A program made the position numbers and the translations under genes. Below, in pieces: positions 8,409-17,875 of a stretch of DNA of 64,000 nt; position 1 is the first letter of the stretch; each line of letters begins with the position of its first letter. Origin of the DNA: Sabellastarte sp. h YS-2021 (lineage: Eukaryota; Annelida; Polychaeta; Sabellida; Sabellidae). Under the pieces are notes generated by a model. It had not been told where the DNA came from, did not search any database, and worked only from the letters and a program-made list of their open reading frames with translations. The stretch is from positions 154,900,881-154,964,880 of the forward strand of contig OZ024928.1 of the NCBI GenBank assembly GCA_964017235.1, written 5' to 3'.

Positions 8409-10461
8409 ATGGCATCACCAGGACAAAGGCGTGGCAGTTGTGGCCATGTTATGGCTGCTTTCGACTTACACAAAAAATGTGCCCGCTGTAGGGACAAAAA
8501 GATGGGAGATGACCCTTGTGTCAAAGGCCAGAGTTGTGATTTATGTGACAATTTTTCGGATTCCCAGAAGGGTATGTTGGCAACCCCACAATATCAGATC
8601 CGGAAAGATAAGAAAGCTGGAACATTGGTTTCCCCTAGTAAAGTAACTGTTGTGGGTCCCGTAGAGGATCAGATTGACTTTCAAATGCCCCCGGACGCTG
8701 CGCATGCGCAGGAAAGGGTTTTTACCGGTGCTTTACCGGCTGCTCAAGCTAGTACTGGAGATTTTGTCTCCCGTCAGGACTTGGAGTTGTTAAACAATCA
8801 ATTAGAAGAAAAGTTCGCCCGCTTTGAGGCTCTCCTTTCAAGAACTAATATCTTTTCAACCCCCAAGATGCCTGTATCTACAATTCAAGCTCCCATTTCT
8901 GACACGCCTTTTATCAACCCGTCTCCTGACCCCGGAGCCACCGGTCTGGTGAGGCCTCCAGGTCAGGGGTTAGAGGTTTCACCTGCTGTTAAAAAACATA
9001 AGGGAAAGTCTAAACACAAGAAAGCTGGTAAACCGGCTGCTAGTGCCGGTTCTTCAAGTCAGATTGCTTCAGACCCTATTCCTCCTCTCAAGACAGTTGT
9101 GCCCGGTCCGGGTTTGCAAGATCTTGAGCAACCGGAGGAAACTGTTACCAGTGTCACTTCTCTTGGATCCTCTTCTCAACCGGTCATCAGCTTCCAGTGG
9201 GTCTACTTTTGCTCCAGACAGTTTTACTCAGCCGGATCCGGCTCTGTCAGATGAGGAACCCCTTCCGGACCGGTCAGATAAAGACTCCGGTGAAGAAGGT
9301 GAACTTTCAGATTCTGAGGTAGTTGAAAGAAACGAAGAAATGAACTACGGGGAAACGGTCCGGTCGGTCCGGTCTTTCCTTGGCTGGTCTCACATACCAG
9401 ATTTTGAAGCTGCTGTAGGTGACACGGATAACTGCTCTGACAACCCTTGGAAGGGTAAACACCCTCGTCGTACAGGAAAAGTGTCAGTAGAATTGCCAGC
9501 AGACGACTGGCTGTGTTATAAAATGGAAAAACTTAATACGCGGGCTGCAGAGGGCTACCCTTCCCGGGCTCAGGAAGCAGCAGGTCTGAAACAGGACCAG
9601 TTTATCAGGACACCTAAAAGCCAGGCTAAATGGTATACGCAATCCCGAATAAAACAGGATGGCAACCAAAGACCCGGAAGGACTATCTATGGCTGGTCGG
9701 GGTCTGAAGCTAGATTGAACTCTCAGTTCTCTCGTATCGCCAAGATTTCATCTTACCCGTCCTCAGGTCCGGCTTCCAGACCTATCTCTCAAGAAATTCT
9801 TAGAAGGTGGGAGCAATGTGCCAGGGAAGGCTCCTTGATAACCAACCATGCCGCAGGGTTTAACAGGTGCGTGAGTGAGATCCAGGACAAAATGAACCAA
9901 CATATCTCTTTTCTGAACAGTACTATTGTTAAAGGGAAAGCCCCAAAGGAAGTCACAGACGCCGTCAAGGACTTAAAAGACTTATCAGCTTTCCATTCTA
10001 GCGTCTCTGTGGCCTTGGGTACTGCTTTTCAGCACCTCGCAGACAGTTTGTTTGTCCAACTGGCAAATTTCATTTTGTTGAGGAGAGACTCCTACCTAGA
10101 ATATGTTAGACCAGGACTGAAACCTGACACCTGGAATAAGCTGCGCAATGCCCCCCTCTTTACTTACGGGTTGTTCCCGGATGATGTTCTGGCGGTGGCT
10201 GAGCAAGACATACAAAAACATGAGTCTAATAGGAGTGCTCCTGGTCCCGGTTCGGGCACATACCAGCACTCCAAGAAACATCAGTTCAGGTACCAACCCT
10301 ACGACAAGAAAGATAGTCGTCAAGCTGGTTTCTCGTCTTCTCAGACTCAACAGCCTTGGCGGCAGTTTTCAGGCAGAGGCAGAGGCAAGAATCGTGGTAG
10401 AGGTGGCTCTAGCTCCACATATTACTCCAAGCCTGCCCGTGGTAGTAAGCCATATAAATGA
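8409..10461 (+). pseudogene. DIRS copy B gag, single frameshift near 9190
   Basis: Start is ATG 8409 (MASPGQRRGSCGHVMAAFD). The N-terminal Cys/His cluster CxH...CARCRDKKMGDDPC...CDLC matches copy A. A Lys-rich and Pro/Ser-rich linker follows. The first frame runs to TGA at 9252-9254, while homology continues one frame later from SSGSTFAPDSF, so a single-base indel, or less likely a programmed shift, lies near 9180-9200. The second part has NYGETVRSVRSFLGW, DDWLCYKM, RRWEQCAREG and a Gly/Arg/Ser-rich C-terminal tail that may bind RNA. The stop TGA at 10,459-10,461 sits seven bases before the ORF2 ATG, in the same frame. Confidence 0.85.
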
Positions 10462-12181
10462 CAATCAATGTTTGTGGAGTCCCCTAGTTCAATTAAAATC
10501 AAAGTCCGGGGATCTCAATCTAGTGTCAGCAGCCAACAAAGTGACTTTTCAAGAGACTGTAAATTTGTCTGTTGTTCTTCCTGCAGTTTTTGTAACAGGG
10601 CCGTTGCAAAAGAAAAACGTAAGACCCTCTCATGCCAAAATAGAAATAAAATCTGTGAACAGTGCTTTGTCTGTAAATCAATGTTTTTTTGCCCCAAATG
10701 TCATAAATGTAACTTGTGTTGTCAAAGATCCACCTGTGGGAGGCCGTCTGCAACTGTTTTGGCAGGTTTGGCTCTCCCTGGGTTCAAATCCAAGGGTAGT
10801 CTCCATCCTCAGGGAAGGGTATCAACTACCCTTCAAGGAGAGACCTCCTCTAGCAAGATATCCTGTAATAGTCAGTGGTTCATCAGCTCCTTTAAGAAAC
10901 AAAAAGCTGAACGAAGCCTTACAGTCTCTAGGTCAAAAACAGGCTATAGAAAAAGTGTTAGTTCAGTCATCTCTGGGCTTCTACAACCGGTTGTTCTTGG
11001 TTCCAAAACCCAACAAAAAATGGAGGCCCATTCTAGACCTAAGTCAACTGAACCTGTACCTTGCTCCAGCAACGTTCAAGATGGAAACTCCGGAGACCAT
11101 CAGACTCTCCCTACAACAGGGGGAGTGGGTCACTTCGCTGGATTTCAGCGACGCTTATTTTCACATCCCCATAAACCACAGGTCGCGAAAATATCTCGGG
11201 TTCCACTTAAAAGGTCAGACCTTTCAGTTCACAGCACTTCCCTTTGGCCTGTCGACGGCTCCGTTGGAGTTCACAAAGGTGGTCAAAGAGGTAAAACTCA
11301 TGGCTCAATCGAGGGGTATTCGGATCCACCAATACCTAGACGATTGGTTACTGAGAGCCCCGTGCCGGGAAATTTGCCTACATCATACGCAGATCCTTTT
11401 GGACCTTTGCCGCTCTCTAGGTTGGGTAGTCAACTTGGACAAGTCAGAGCTGGTTCCCCAACAAACCTTCGACTTTGTAGGTTATCATTTCGACCTATCT
11501 CAGGGTTTAGTCAAACCAACTCAGGACAGGTGGAGGAGTCTATCTCAGAAACTCAACCTTCTCCTGGGACTGGAATGTTGTACAGTCAGGCAGCTCATGT
11601 CTTTAATCGGCCTTCTGACAGCAACAGAAAAACAAGTAGTATCGGGGCGACTGCATATGAGGCCCATTCAGTGGCACCTAAAAAAGCATTGGCATGCCCC
11701 AGAATCTCTGGAAAAGGTCATTCCAATTCCTCCATCTCTCCATGTACATCTAAGGTGGTGGTTGGACCCGGCCAAGGTGCTCTCCGGTCAACCCTTACAC
11801 CCTCTTCAGCACGCCCTTCAACTGTTTACAGACGCCTCAAACGAAGGTTGGGGCGCTCACTTAGGCGATTACATGGCAAAAGGAGTCTGGTTAGAGTCAG
11901 AAAGCGCCTTGCACATAAATTTGTTAGAGCTCAAGGCAGTCCTGCTGGCCTTAAAATGGTTCGAGCGGTTATGTTGCAACCAGATAGTTCTTGTTTGTAC
12001 AGACAACACCACTGTGGTCTCTTACATCAACAAGGAAGGGGGTATGAGATCAGGCTCACTCTGTGCCCTCCTTTGGAGACTGATGCTTTGGTGCAATCAA
12101 AGGCAGATTGCCCTGAGGGCCAGACATATTCCGGGTCACCTGAACGTCATAGCCGACAAGCTGTCCCGACTCATCAGGTGA
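10148..12181 (+). CDS. DIRS copy B reverse transcriptase / RNase H
   Basis: A 677-codon frame is +1 to the second gag frame. The first 190 or so codons overlap the gag end and ORF2 start and may not be RT; conservation with copy A begins at PPVGGRL (about residue 194). RT motifs are RLFLVPKPN (about 280), DFSDAYFHIP (332-341), LPFGLSTAP and YLDDW (396-400, catalytic Asp pair). RNase H shows LFTDAS (D562), LELKAV (E594), CTDNTT (D619) and IADKLSR (D670), a full DEDD set. It would make cDNA from element RNA. The frame ends at TGA 12,179-12,181 because of a 1-base loss near 12,171; homology goes on in the next frame. Confidence 0.9.
   Translation: MPPSLLTGCSRMMFWRWLSKTYKNMSLIGVLLVPVRAHTSTPRNISSGTNPTTRKIVVKLVSRLLRLNSLGGSFQAEAEARIVVEVALAPHITPSLPVVVSHINDNQCLWSPLVQLKSKSGDLNLVSAANKVTFQETVNLSVVLPAVFVTGPLQKKNVRPSHAKIEIKSVNSALSVNQCFFAPNVINVTCVVKDPPVGGRLQLFWQVWLSLGSNPRVVSILREGYQLPFKERPPLARYPVIVSGSSAPLRNKKLNEALQSLGQKQAIEKVLVQSSLGFYNRLFLVPKPNKKWRPILDLSQLNLYLAPATFKMETPETIRLSLQQGEWVTSLDFSDAYFHIPINHRSRKYLGFHLKGQTFQFTALPFGLSTAPLEFTKVVKEVKLMAQSRGIRIHQYLDDWLLRAPCREICLHHTQILLDLCRSLGWVVNLDKSELVPQQTFDFVGYHFDLSQGLVKPTQDRWRSLSQKLNLLLGLECCTVRQLMSLIGLLTATEKQVVSGRLHMRPIQWHLKKHWHAPESLEKVIPIPPSLHVHLRWWLDPAKVLSGQPLHPLQHALQLFTDASNEGWGAHLGDYMAKGVWLESESALHINLLELKAVLLALKWFERLCCNQIVLVCTDNTTVVSYINKEGGMRSGSLCALLWRLMLWCNQRQIALRARHIPGHLNVIADKLSRLIR
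10468..12170 (+). CDS. DIRS copy B ORF2 N-terminal part: double Cys cluster, open across RT in the -1 frame
   Basis: ATG 10,468 lies seven bases after the gag TGA and in the gag frame. Residues 31-42 read CKFVCCSSCSFC and residues 62-90 read ICEQCFVC...CPKCHKCNLCC...C. Both clusters are found in copies A and C, and the first also in E, while the RT frame over the same bases is poorly conserved, so the clusters look like selected coding sequence. The frame stays open over the whole RT/RNase H region to about 12,170, where the 1-base loss that breaks RT also separates it from the YR frame. In an unbroken copy this frame would run on into YR. DIRS elements are known for YR ORFs overlapping RT; the Cys domain is unassigned. 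Whether the middle is truly coding is uncertain. Confidence 0.45.
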
Positions 12182-12765
12182 TCCAAACGGAATGGTCCCT
12201 CCTCCCGGAGGTGTTTGCTCAAATATGCCGGCGTTGGCACCGTCCGTCTGTGGACCTGTTTGCCACCCGGTTCAATCACAAACTTCCCCGGTTTGTATCC
12301 CCGGTTCCAGACCAATCAGCGTGGGAAGTGGATGCCTTAAGTCTCCCTTGGGAGGACCTGGATGCTTATGCCTTTCCACCGACGACCCTTCTTCATCAGG
12401 TGGTAACGAAACTTTTGGACCACGGATTCCGTCGTCTCATTCTGATAGCACCAGGCTGGCCCAACATGCCTTGGTTTTGGGACCTGGTCAACATGTCAAC
12501 TCAAATTCCCCTCCTGCTCCCTCAGGTGTCGAATTTGATAACTCAGCCGTTCAATCAGTGTCCTCACCGGGACCTTCCCAATCTGAACCTTCATGCTTGG
12601 CTCCTAGAGCCTCTGCCATCCAGCAAGCCGGGATCTCGGCAGAAGTGGCAACAAGAATTGAGGCTCCTCAAAGACGCTCTACCAGAGCCATTTATGAATC
12701 AAAGTGGTCCGTTTTTGTCAGATGGTGTGAGAAAAATCAGGTGGACTTCAGAACTCCCTCTATAG
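12172..12765 (+). pseudogene. DIRS copy B C-terminal domain of the RT polyprotein, Dam-methyltransferase-like
   Basis: Homology continues from the RNase H end with QTEWSLLPEVF, DLFATRFNHKLPRFVSP, VDALSLPWEDLDAYAFPP and LILIAPGWPNMPWFWDL. The order (D-FA--N-KLP, DAL--W, PP, then LIAP-W---PWF) resembles phage-type Dam N6-adenine methyltransferases, a domain known in DIRS elements, but AFPP stands where DPPY or NPPY is expected, so activity is doubtful. It is detached from RT by a 1-base loss near 12,171. The 3' half overlaps the YR ORF, which lies in the -1 frame. Confidence 0.7.
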
Positions 12766-13667
12766 AGCAAATTGCGGATTTTCTCCTGTCCCTTTTTCAG
12801 GAAAAACATCTTCAACCTAGTACCATAGAGGGCTATAGGACTGCCATAGCCGACAAAGTGGGGAATTCTAGAATTAACATCAGCAAGGATGAAAACTTGT
12901 CCAGGTTGTTGTACAGTTTTCATAGGGACAAACCAAAAGGCAGGCGTGGGGTTCCTACGTGGAATTTGTCTTTGGTCCTTCACCAACTTACACAACCTCC
13001 CTTTGAACCTCTCAGGAAGGCTTCGCTGAAGTACCTCACTTTTAAGACTGTCTTCCTTCTCGCCTTGGGCTCTGGAAAACGGAGGAGTGAAATTCATGTT
13101 TGGGTTCACAGGAACATTAGGCACCAAGAGGATTGGTCGAATGTTTCCTTATCGCCCTCTCCTAGTTTCATCTCTAAGAACCACCTGGCTAAAGAGGGTC
13201 CCGCCTGCGTGGCCCCTGTTATCATTCCAGCCTTGGCCCCTTCATTGGACAGATCCCTCAAGGAGGATAGGAGTCTGTGCCCGGTCCGGGCACTACGTTA
13301 TTACTTGGACAAAACCAAAGATCTCCGTTCTGGCAAAGAATTGGTTTTTATTTCCTTTAGGAAGAGTTTCCAGAAGGATATTGTCCCTGCTACCGTTTCC
13401 TCCTGGATCAAACAAACCATCGTCCTTTGTTACCAGATGTCAGATCAACAGGCTCAACAATTGCATCAGGTTCGGGCTCATGACGTTCGCGCGTTCGCGG
13501 CTTCCAAAGCCTTTCAAGGGGGTGTTCCCTTAGACCAAATTTTGGCAGCCTGTCACTGGAAGTCTCATAATACCTTCACCCAATTTTACCTGAAGGACTT
13601 GGCCTGGGCAGACTCGGATGTGTACCATTTGGGTCCTGTGGTAGCTGCCCAACAGATTAGGGACTAA
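12192..13667 (+). CDS. DIRS copy B tyrosine recombinase (intact domain)
   Basis: The frame is 491 codons long. The first 130 or so codons overlap the methyltransferase-like domain and are low complexity. The recombinase begins near APRASAIQQ and has an N-terminal DNA-binding part (IADKVGNSRINISKDEN), then the catalytic Arg in SGKRRSEIH (about 297-298), HDVR (H430, R433), CHWKSHNTFTQFYLKD with H455/W456 and the nucleophile Tyr near 466. It ends TAA at 13,665-13,667. It would integrate the circular element DNA by strand exchange. ATG 12,192 is just the first Met in frame; the real start may be far upstream at ORF2. Confidence 0.9.
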   Translation: MVPPPGGVCSNMPALAPSVCGPVCHPVQSQTSPVCIPGSRPISVGSGCLKSPLGGPGCLCLSTDDPSSSGGNETFGPRIPSSHSDSTRLAQHALVLGPGQHVNSNSPPAPSGVEFDNSAVQSVSSPGPSQSEPSCLAPRASAIQQAGISAEVATRIEAPQRRSTRAIYESKWSVFVRWCEKNQVDFRTPSIEQIADFLLSLFQEKHLQPSTIEGYRTAIADKVGNSRINISKDENLSRLLYSFHRDKPKGRRGVPTWNLSLVLHQLTQPPFEPLRKASLKYLTFKTVFLLALGSGKRRSEIHVWVHRNIRHQEDWSNVSLSPSPSFISKNHLAKEGPACVAPVIIPALAPSLDRSLKEDRSLCPVRALRYYLDKTKDLRSGKELVFISFRKSFQKDIVPATVSSWIKQTIVLCYQMSDQQAQQLHQVRAHDVRAFAASKAFQGGVPLDQILAACHWKSHNTFTQFYLKDLAWADSDVYHLGPVVAAQQIRD

Positions 13668-13726
13668 GTAGAGGCTTCCATGTATATAGTGATGTATATA
13701 TGTATTCATACATGTACATAGTTTTC

Positions 13727-13758
<32 letters not shown>

Positions 13759-13852
13759 CTGCAGTCTGTCTTGCGTTGCAAGAAGATGGGGGACCATCTT
13801 AATCTTCAATTCCCCTTCTTCACTTCCTCGTGGACTCGTCAGCTACAAACCA

Positions 13853-13900
<48 letters not shown>
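13727..13900 (+). repeat. A28 and G48 homopolymer tracts in the 3' region of DIRS copy B
   Basis: A run of 28 A (13,727-13,754) is followed 98 bases later by a run of 48 G (13,853-13,900). The same A-rich then G-run order occurs 3' of YR in copies A, D and E. Run lengths may be affected by sequencing or assembly. Confidence 0.9.
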
Positions 13901-13901
<1 letters not shown>

Positions 13902-14040
13902 AGAGACTGTACCTATCCAGGGTAGTTAGAACCCTTTCCGGGTGATTCCCTCTGGACTTACGGAGTATATATGTAGATCTTAGAGTCTCTGTCCTCCCCC
14001 TTTTTTCCATAGCTACCCTCCAACCACTGGGTAGTTATTC

Positions 14041-14137
14041 TGCACTGGTCCACTAGGTAAGATATATTAACGCAATAAAATGGAAAATTTAATGGTTAAA
14101 TTAAATTTTTATTAGTTAATATCTTACTTAGTGGACC
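14041..14137 (+). repeat. Internal complementary region of DIRS copy B
   Basis: The reverse complement of this segment reads as the right terminus (GGTCCACTAAGTAAGATATT...) joined to the left terminus (...TTAATATATCTTACCTAG), with the core TTTTCCATTTT at the join. Confidence 0.9.
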
Positions 14138-14198
14138 AAAAGAGTCCCACCCTACCTGCCCCGCAATAGCTCAAAAGGGGGACATTATTAGGTAGGCC

Positions 14199-14421
14199 AC
14201 AAAAAGAGGAAGTACGCATGCGCGCGCACGCGCAGTAGGGGAGCTGGGTACAGTCACGACACCTGGCGAATGAGGAGTACACTACCGGTCCCGGTCAGAG
14301 CCCAGCTCAGGACGTTTTTGTCTAACGTTTGGCGGGACCGGCTGCGCGCCGGACAAGTGCACTGGTCCACTAGGTAAGATATTAACTAATAAAAATTTAA
14401 TTTAACCATTAAATTTTCCAT
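14199..14421 (-). repeat. Right inverted terminal repeat of DIRS copy B
   Basis: Inverted match of 8099-8305, including the GC-rich GCGCGCGCACGCG block, TACCGGTCCCGGTCAG and CACTGGTCCACTAGG, extended by an AT-rich tail ending TTTTCCATTT directly against copy C. Confidence 0.9.
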
Positions 14422-14735
14422 TTATTGTGTTAATACATCCTATCAAATGGACAATTGCAAATCCGGTCTGCGCAGACTGGCCCGCCAAAGGTTAGAAAAA
14501 GACATCCTGTGTTTCAACCGGCCGTCTGGTCCCTAGTACTATTGCACTCACCAGATGGCGTGTCGTACTTCCTTCCTGTCTAGACAGCGTGACGTCATAG
14601 CATCTTTTTTGTTTGGTGCATGTACAGTGCACACGGAATATTTCTGAGTTTAAAGTTTTCAGTGTTTTTGTGAGAATACCTACTACTTTGCTTTTTAAAG
14701 CTTATTTACGGATTCTTGGTAGTTTATAGATCATT

Positions 14736-16030
14736 ATGTCTTCTCCTAGTCAGCGACGTGGAGGGTGTGGCCACATGATGGCAGGTTTTGATTTACACAG
14801 TGTCTGCGCACATTATCATGACAAGAAGAAGGGTAAGGACCCTTGTATTGAAAAGCCAGACTCTGAATGCCAGCATTGTAAAGTGCTTACCCCTGAACGA
14901 CTTGCACAGCTCTCCACTCCGTCCTACAAAGGTGATCCCAGCTCACTCTCCACCAGGTAATGTCATCAGGTCGGAACCTTTCATCAAACCAACCGACCAG
15001 GCAACTTCTCAGTCCACTGACCGACCTTCTGTGTCTGCAACTACCGACCCACCGGCTTCTAAGCTTCAGTCTGACTGACCTCAGGCTATGGACCGACCAG
15101 CAGCCTCTAATAGGTCTTCAACTAGTGTCTCTAGTGCCTTCCAGCCGACCAGAAGGGACACCTCCAGTGAGTCAGACTCAGACAGTGTTGTGTCTGACTG
15201 ATCCCCTGTTGATATTTTTGTGGCCAGTCCCTCTCAGAGGAGCAATCTTACAGAGAAACCATGAGGGGGATCTGGTCGTATAGGGGATGGACTCATATCC
15301 CAGATATTGATACTACTGCCGGTTCCTCAGATGACAACCCCTTTGCTGGACCCAAGCTGCAAACCCCAGGCAAGGTGTCAGTTCAGTTACCCACAGATGA
15401 ATGGCTCTGCCGGAAACTTTGCTAAACTGAACTTAACCCTAACTGATGGATATTCATCCCGCAGTGCTGAAGCCGTTAGTTTGCTGAGAGATCAGTTTTT
15501 GAAGTCTCCTAGATCTCGAGCAAAGTGGTATGGTTGCCATCCCAGCAGAAAAGTGACAATACAGAGACTGTTGCATCTTGGAGTACTGATTCATCAAAAC
15601 TGAATAGTGGATACCTGAGGTTAGCAAGACAGGCTGGAATCGCCACCAGCCCTCCCCACCATCCCTCCCCTATCTCTCAAGATACGTTGAGGAAATGGGA
15701 GAAAACTGCTAGGGAGTCGTCCGTTATCTGCAACAAGACTGCAGGGTTCAATAGATGTTTGATGAAGGTACAACAGGATATGCAGTCTCAGTTAAAAGCC
15801 ATTCGAGTCGAGCACAAAGGGAAGTCAGCTTCAAAACTCTCAGCAGCTTCAGAAGAGCTACAGTTTCTCATGGACTTTAATTCCAGCATTTGCCAGGCTA
15901 TGGCCAAGTCCATGGAACACTTAACAGACTTTGTGTTTGTGAATATGGCATATGTCACACTGCTTAGAAGGGACTCTTATCTAGCTTATTTGAAGGCGGG
16001 AATCAAGGCTGATACGCCGGGATCTCTTCA
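14736..16030 (+). pseudogene. DIRS copy C gag, multiply frameshifted
   Basis: ATG 14,736 gives SPSQRRGGCGHMMAGFDLH followed by a damaged Cys cluster (CAHYHDKK replaces CARCRDK) and a CQHC. The central linker is shortened and broken by stops near 14,958 and later. The conserved C-terminal half is recognisable in two other frames (SLLRDQFLKSPRSRAKWYG; RKWEKTARESSVICNKTAGFNRC; VTLLRRDSYLAYLKAG). It is not functional. Confidence 0.85.
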
Positions 16031-16045
16031 GTACCCAAACAGACA

Positions 16046-17633
16046 ATGAACTTTGTAAATTTAAATGTAAATTGTCATGTTGCAAATCCTGTTCATACTG
16101 CGCCCTGGCTCCCAAAAGAAAGAGTTAAGTTCCGGGTTAGCAGATTGTTATCTGAAAGGAAACAAATTAATATATGTCAAAAGTGCTTCCTGTGTCACTC
16201 AGTTGTCTTGTGTAAAACCTGTAACAAATGTTTAAAATGTTGCCTCAAATCTGCCTGTAGGGGCCAGGCTGCAAAACTATTGGCAAACTTGGCTGTATCT
16301 GGGTGCCGGACCGAAAGTAGTTCAAATCCGGAAAGAGGGTTATACCTTCCCCTTTCGGATCCGGCCAAAATCACAAGGTCTCCCACAGTCATAAGCTGCT
16401 ATGTCAATCCCCACAGGAACCTCTACCTGCTGGAGGCATTACATCAGCTTATAGACAAAAATGCACTAGAGCTAGTACAAAACCAAACATCTTTTCAGCC
16501 ATCTATTTTTAGTCTCAAATCCCCAAAAATGGAGACCTATACTAGACCTGAGCAAGCTAAATCTTTCCTTAAGATGGAAAAATTCAAAATGGAGACACTG
16601 GAAATCATCAGGACGTCCCTCCAACAAGGGGAGTGGGTCACCTCAATAGATTTCAAAGATGCCTACTTCCATATACCAATACATGAGCAGTCCAGGAAAT
16701 ATCAGATTTTATGTCCAGGGTCGGACATACCAGTTCAAAGCACTGCCTTTCGGTCTGTCCACAGCAGCCTTGGAGTTCACTGTAGTTGCAAAGGAGTTGA
16801 AACTGATGACCATACACAAGGGTATAAGAATCCACCTGTACCTAGATGGCTGGTTGGTGAGGGCCAGATCCCAGGTTTGTCTCCAGCACACCAAAGATCT
16901 AGTGAATATATGCCAAGAACTAGGTTGGCTGGTGAATTTAGAAAAATCAGAACTGGAGCCAAAGCAAATCTTCGATTTTGTAGGCTACCAGTTCGACCTC
17001 AGGGCCGGTTGGGTCTGACCTACACCGGACCGTTCAGGACAAAATATTAGAAATTTTATCACTACAGACTTGTCCGGTCCGGCAGTTCATGTCTGATAGG
17101 TTTATTAACAGCCACAGAAAAGCAAGTTCACCTGGGCCGACTACATATGACACCCATACAGTGGCATCTCAAAAACAACTGGAGGGTACCAGAGTCTCTA
17201 GAAAAAGTGATCCCAATCCCCATGTCCCTGCACCCCCACTTACAATGGTGGCTAAAAGAAGACAATGTCCTCACTGGCCAGCCATTACACCCAATAAAAC
17301 GTGCTCTGCACCCAAAGAAGGGTGGGGTGCTCACTTAAACGAGCACACTGCAAGAGGAACCTGGTCCCTTCCGGAAAACAAACTGCGTATAAATTACCTA
17401 GAACTCAAGGCGGTTTTCCTAGCCTTAAAAGAATTCCAAGACCTCTGCTTAGACAATATAGTACTTGTAGCAACAAACAACACTGCAGTGGTGTCATACA
17501 TAAACAAGGAAGGAGGCATGAGGTCGGGCCCACTCTGTGCCCTACTGTGGAGAATCTTGACCTGGTGTACCAGGAAGCAAGTGACTCAAAGCCCGACACA
17601 TTCCAGGCCGGCTGAACGTGGTAGCAGACACAT
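16046..17633 (+). pseudogene. DIRS copy C ORF2 start and RT/RNase H remnant
   Basis: The cysteine clusters survive but in different frames: CKLSCCKSCSYC from 16,066, and ICQKCFLC onwards near 16,175. RT follows in mixed frames with FKDAYFHIPI, KALPFGLSTA and YLDGW, where the second catalytic Asp is changed to Gly, then NKLRINYLELKAVFLAL and NNTAVVSYINKEGG from RNase H with the DN pair changed to NN. The end at 17,633 is abrupt after GRLNVVAD. Confidence 0.85.
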
Positions 17634-17875
17634 TAGTTAAGCAATAACTGTATTCATTACATAAGAGACAACTCAGTAACTTCATACTTTAAAAACTGAA
17701 TTGCATTTAAAATAAGTTACAGGCACATTGCCCAAGAATGCAATGCTAGATAAAGTTTACCAACTATACAAGTTTAGAATGAAACTAAGTAATGATATTT
17801 AACCACAGCATGAAAAATAACAATAAAGCAATACCAAAACTGCCTCAAACCCCAACACAAGCATTTACACATTAT

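Larger units (their letters stand above)
8099..14421 (+). mobile_element. DIRS-like YR retrotransposon, copy B (best preserved; second subfamily)
   Basis: Same layout as copy A but with different termini (CTTACCTAGTGGACCAGTGC in place of CCTATCCAATGGACAATTGC) and clearly diverged proteins, so it is a separate subfamily. It carries the left repeat 8099-8305, gag, ORF2 and RT in overlapping frames, YR, the internal complementary region 14,041-14,137 and the right repeat 14,199-14,421. Only two frame lesions are evident, near 9190 in gag and near 12,171 between RNase H and the methyltransferase-like domain. Its right end touches the left end of copy C. Confidence 0.95.
14421..17633 (+). mobile_element. 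DIRS-like copy C, 3'-truncated and decayed
   Basis: This belongs to the copy A subfamily: the left end reads TTAATACATCCTATC then GGACAATTGC, with TGACGTCA at 14,590. It holds the left terminal repeat (about 14,421-14,610), a decayed gag and RT to the end of RNase H, and stops at 17,633 where minus-strand Ngaro-like sequence begins. No YR, internal complementary region or right repeat is present. The left end is fused to the right end of copy B with no spacer. Confidence 0.9.

Noticed and set aside
9180-9200. Programmed frameshift in gag of DIRS copy B
   Set aside because: No slippery heptamer or conserved signal is seen, and copy A reads through the matching region in one frame, so a simple indel is more likely.
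13700-13945. ORF with a poly-Lys and poly-Gly stretch
   Set aside because: It is produced by the A28 and G48 homopolymers in the 3' region of DIRS copy B.
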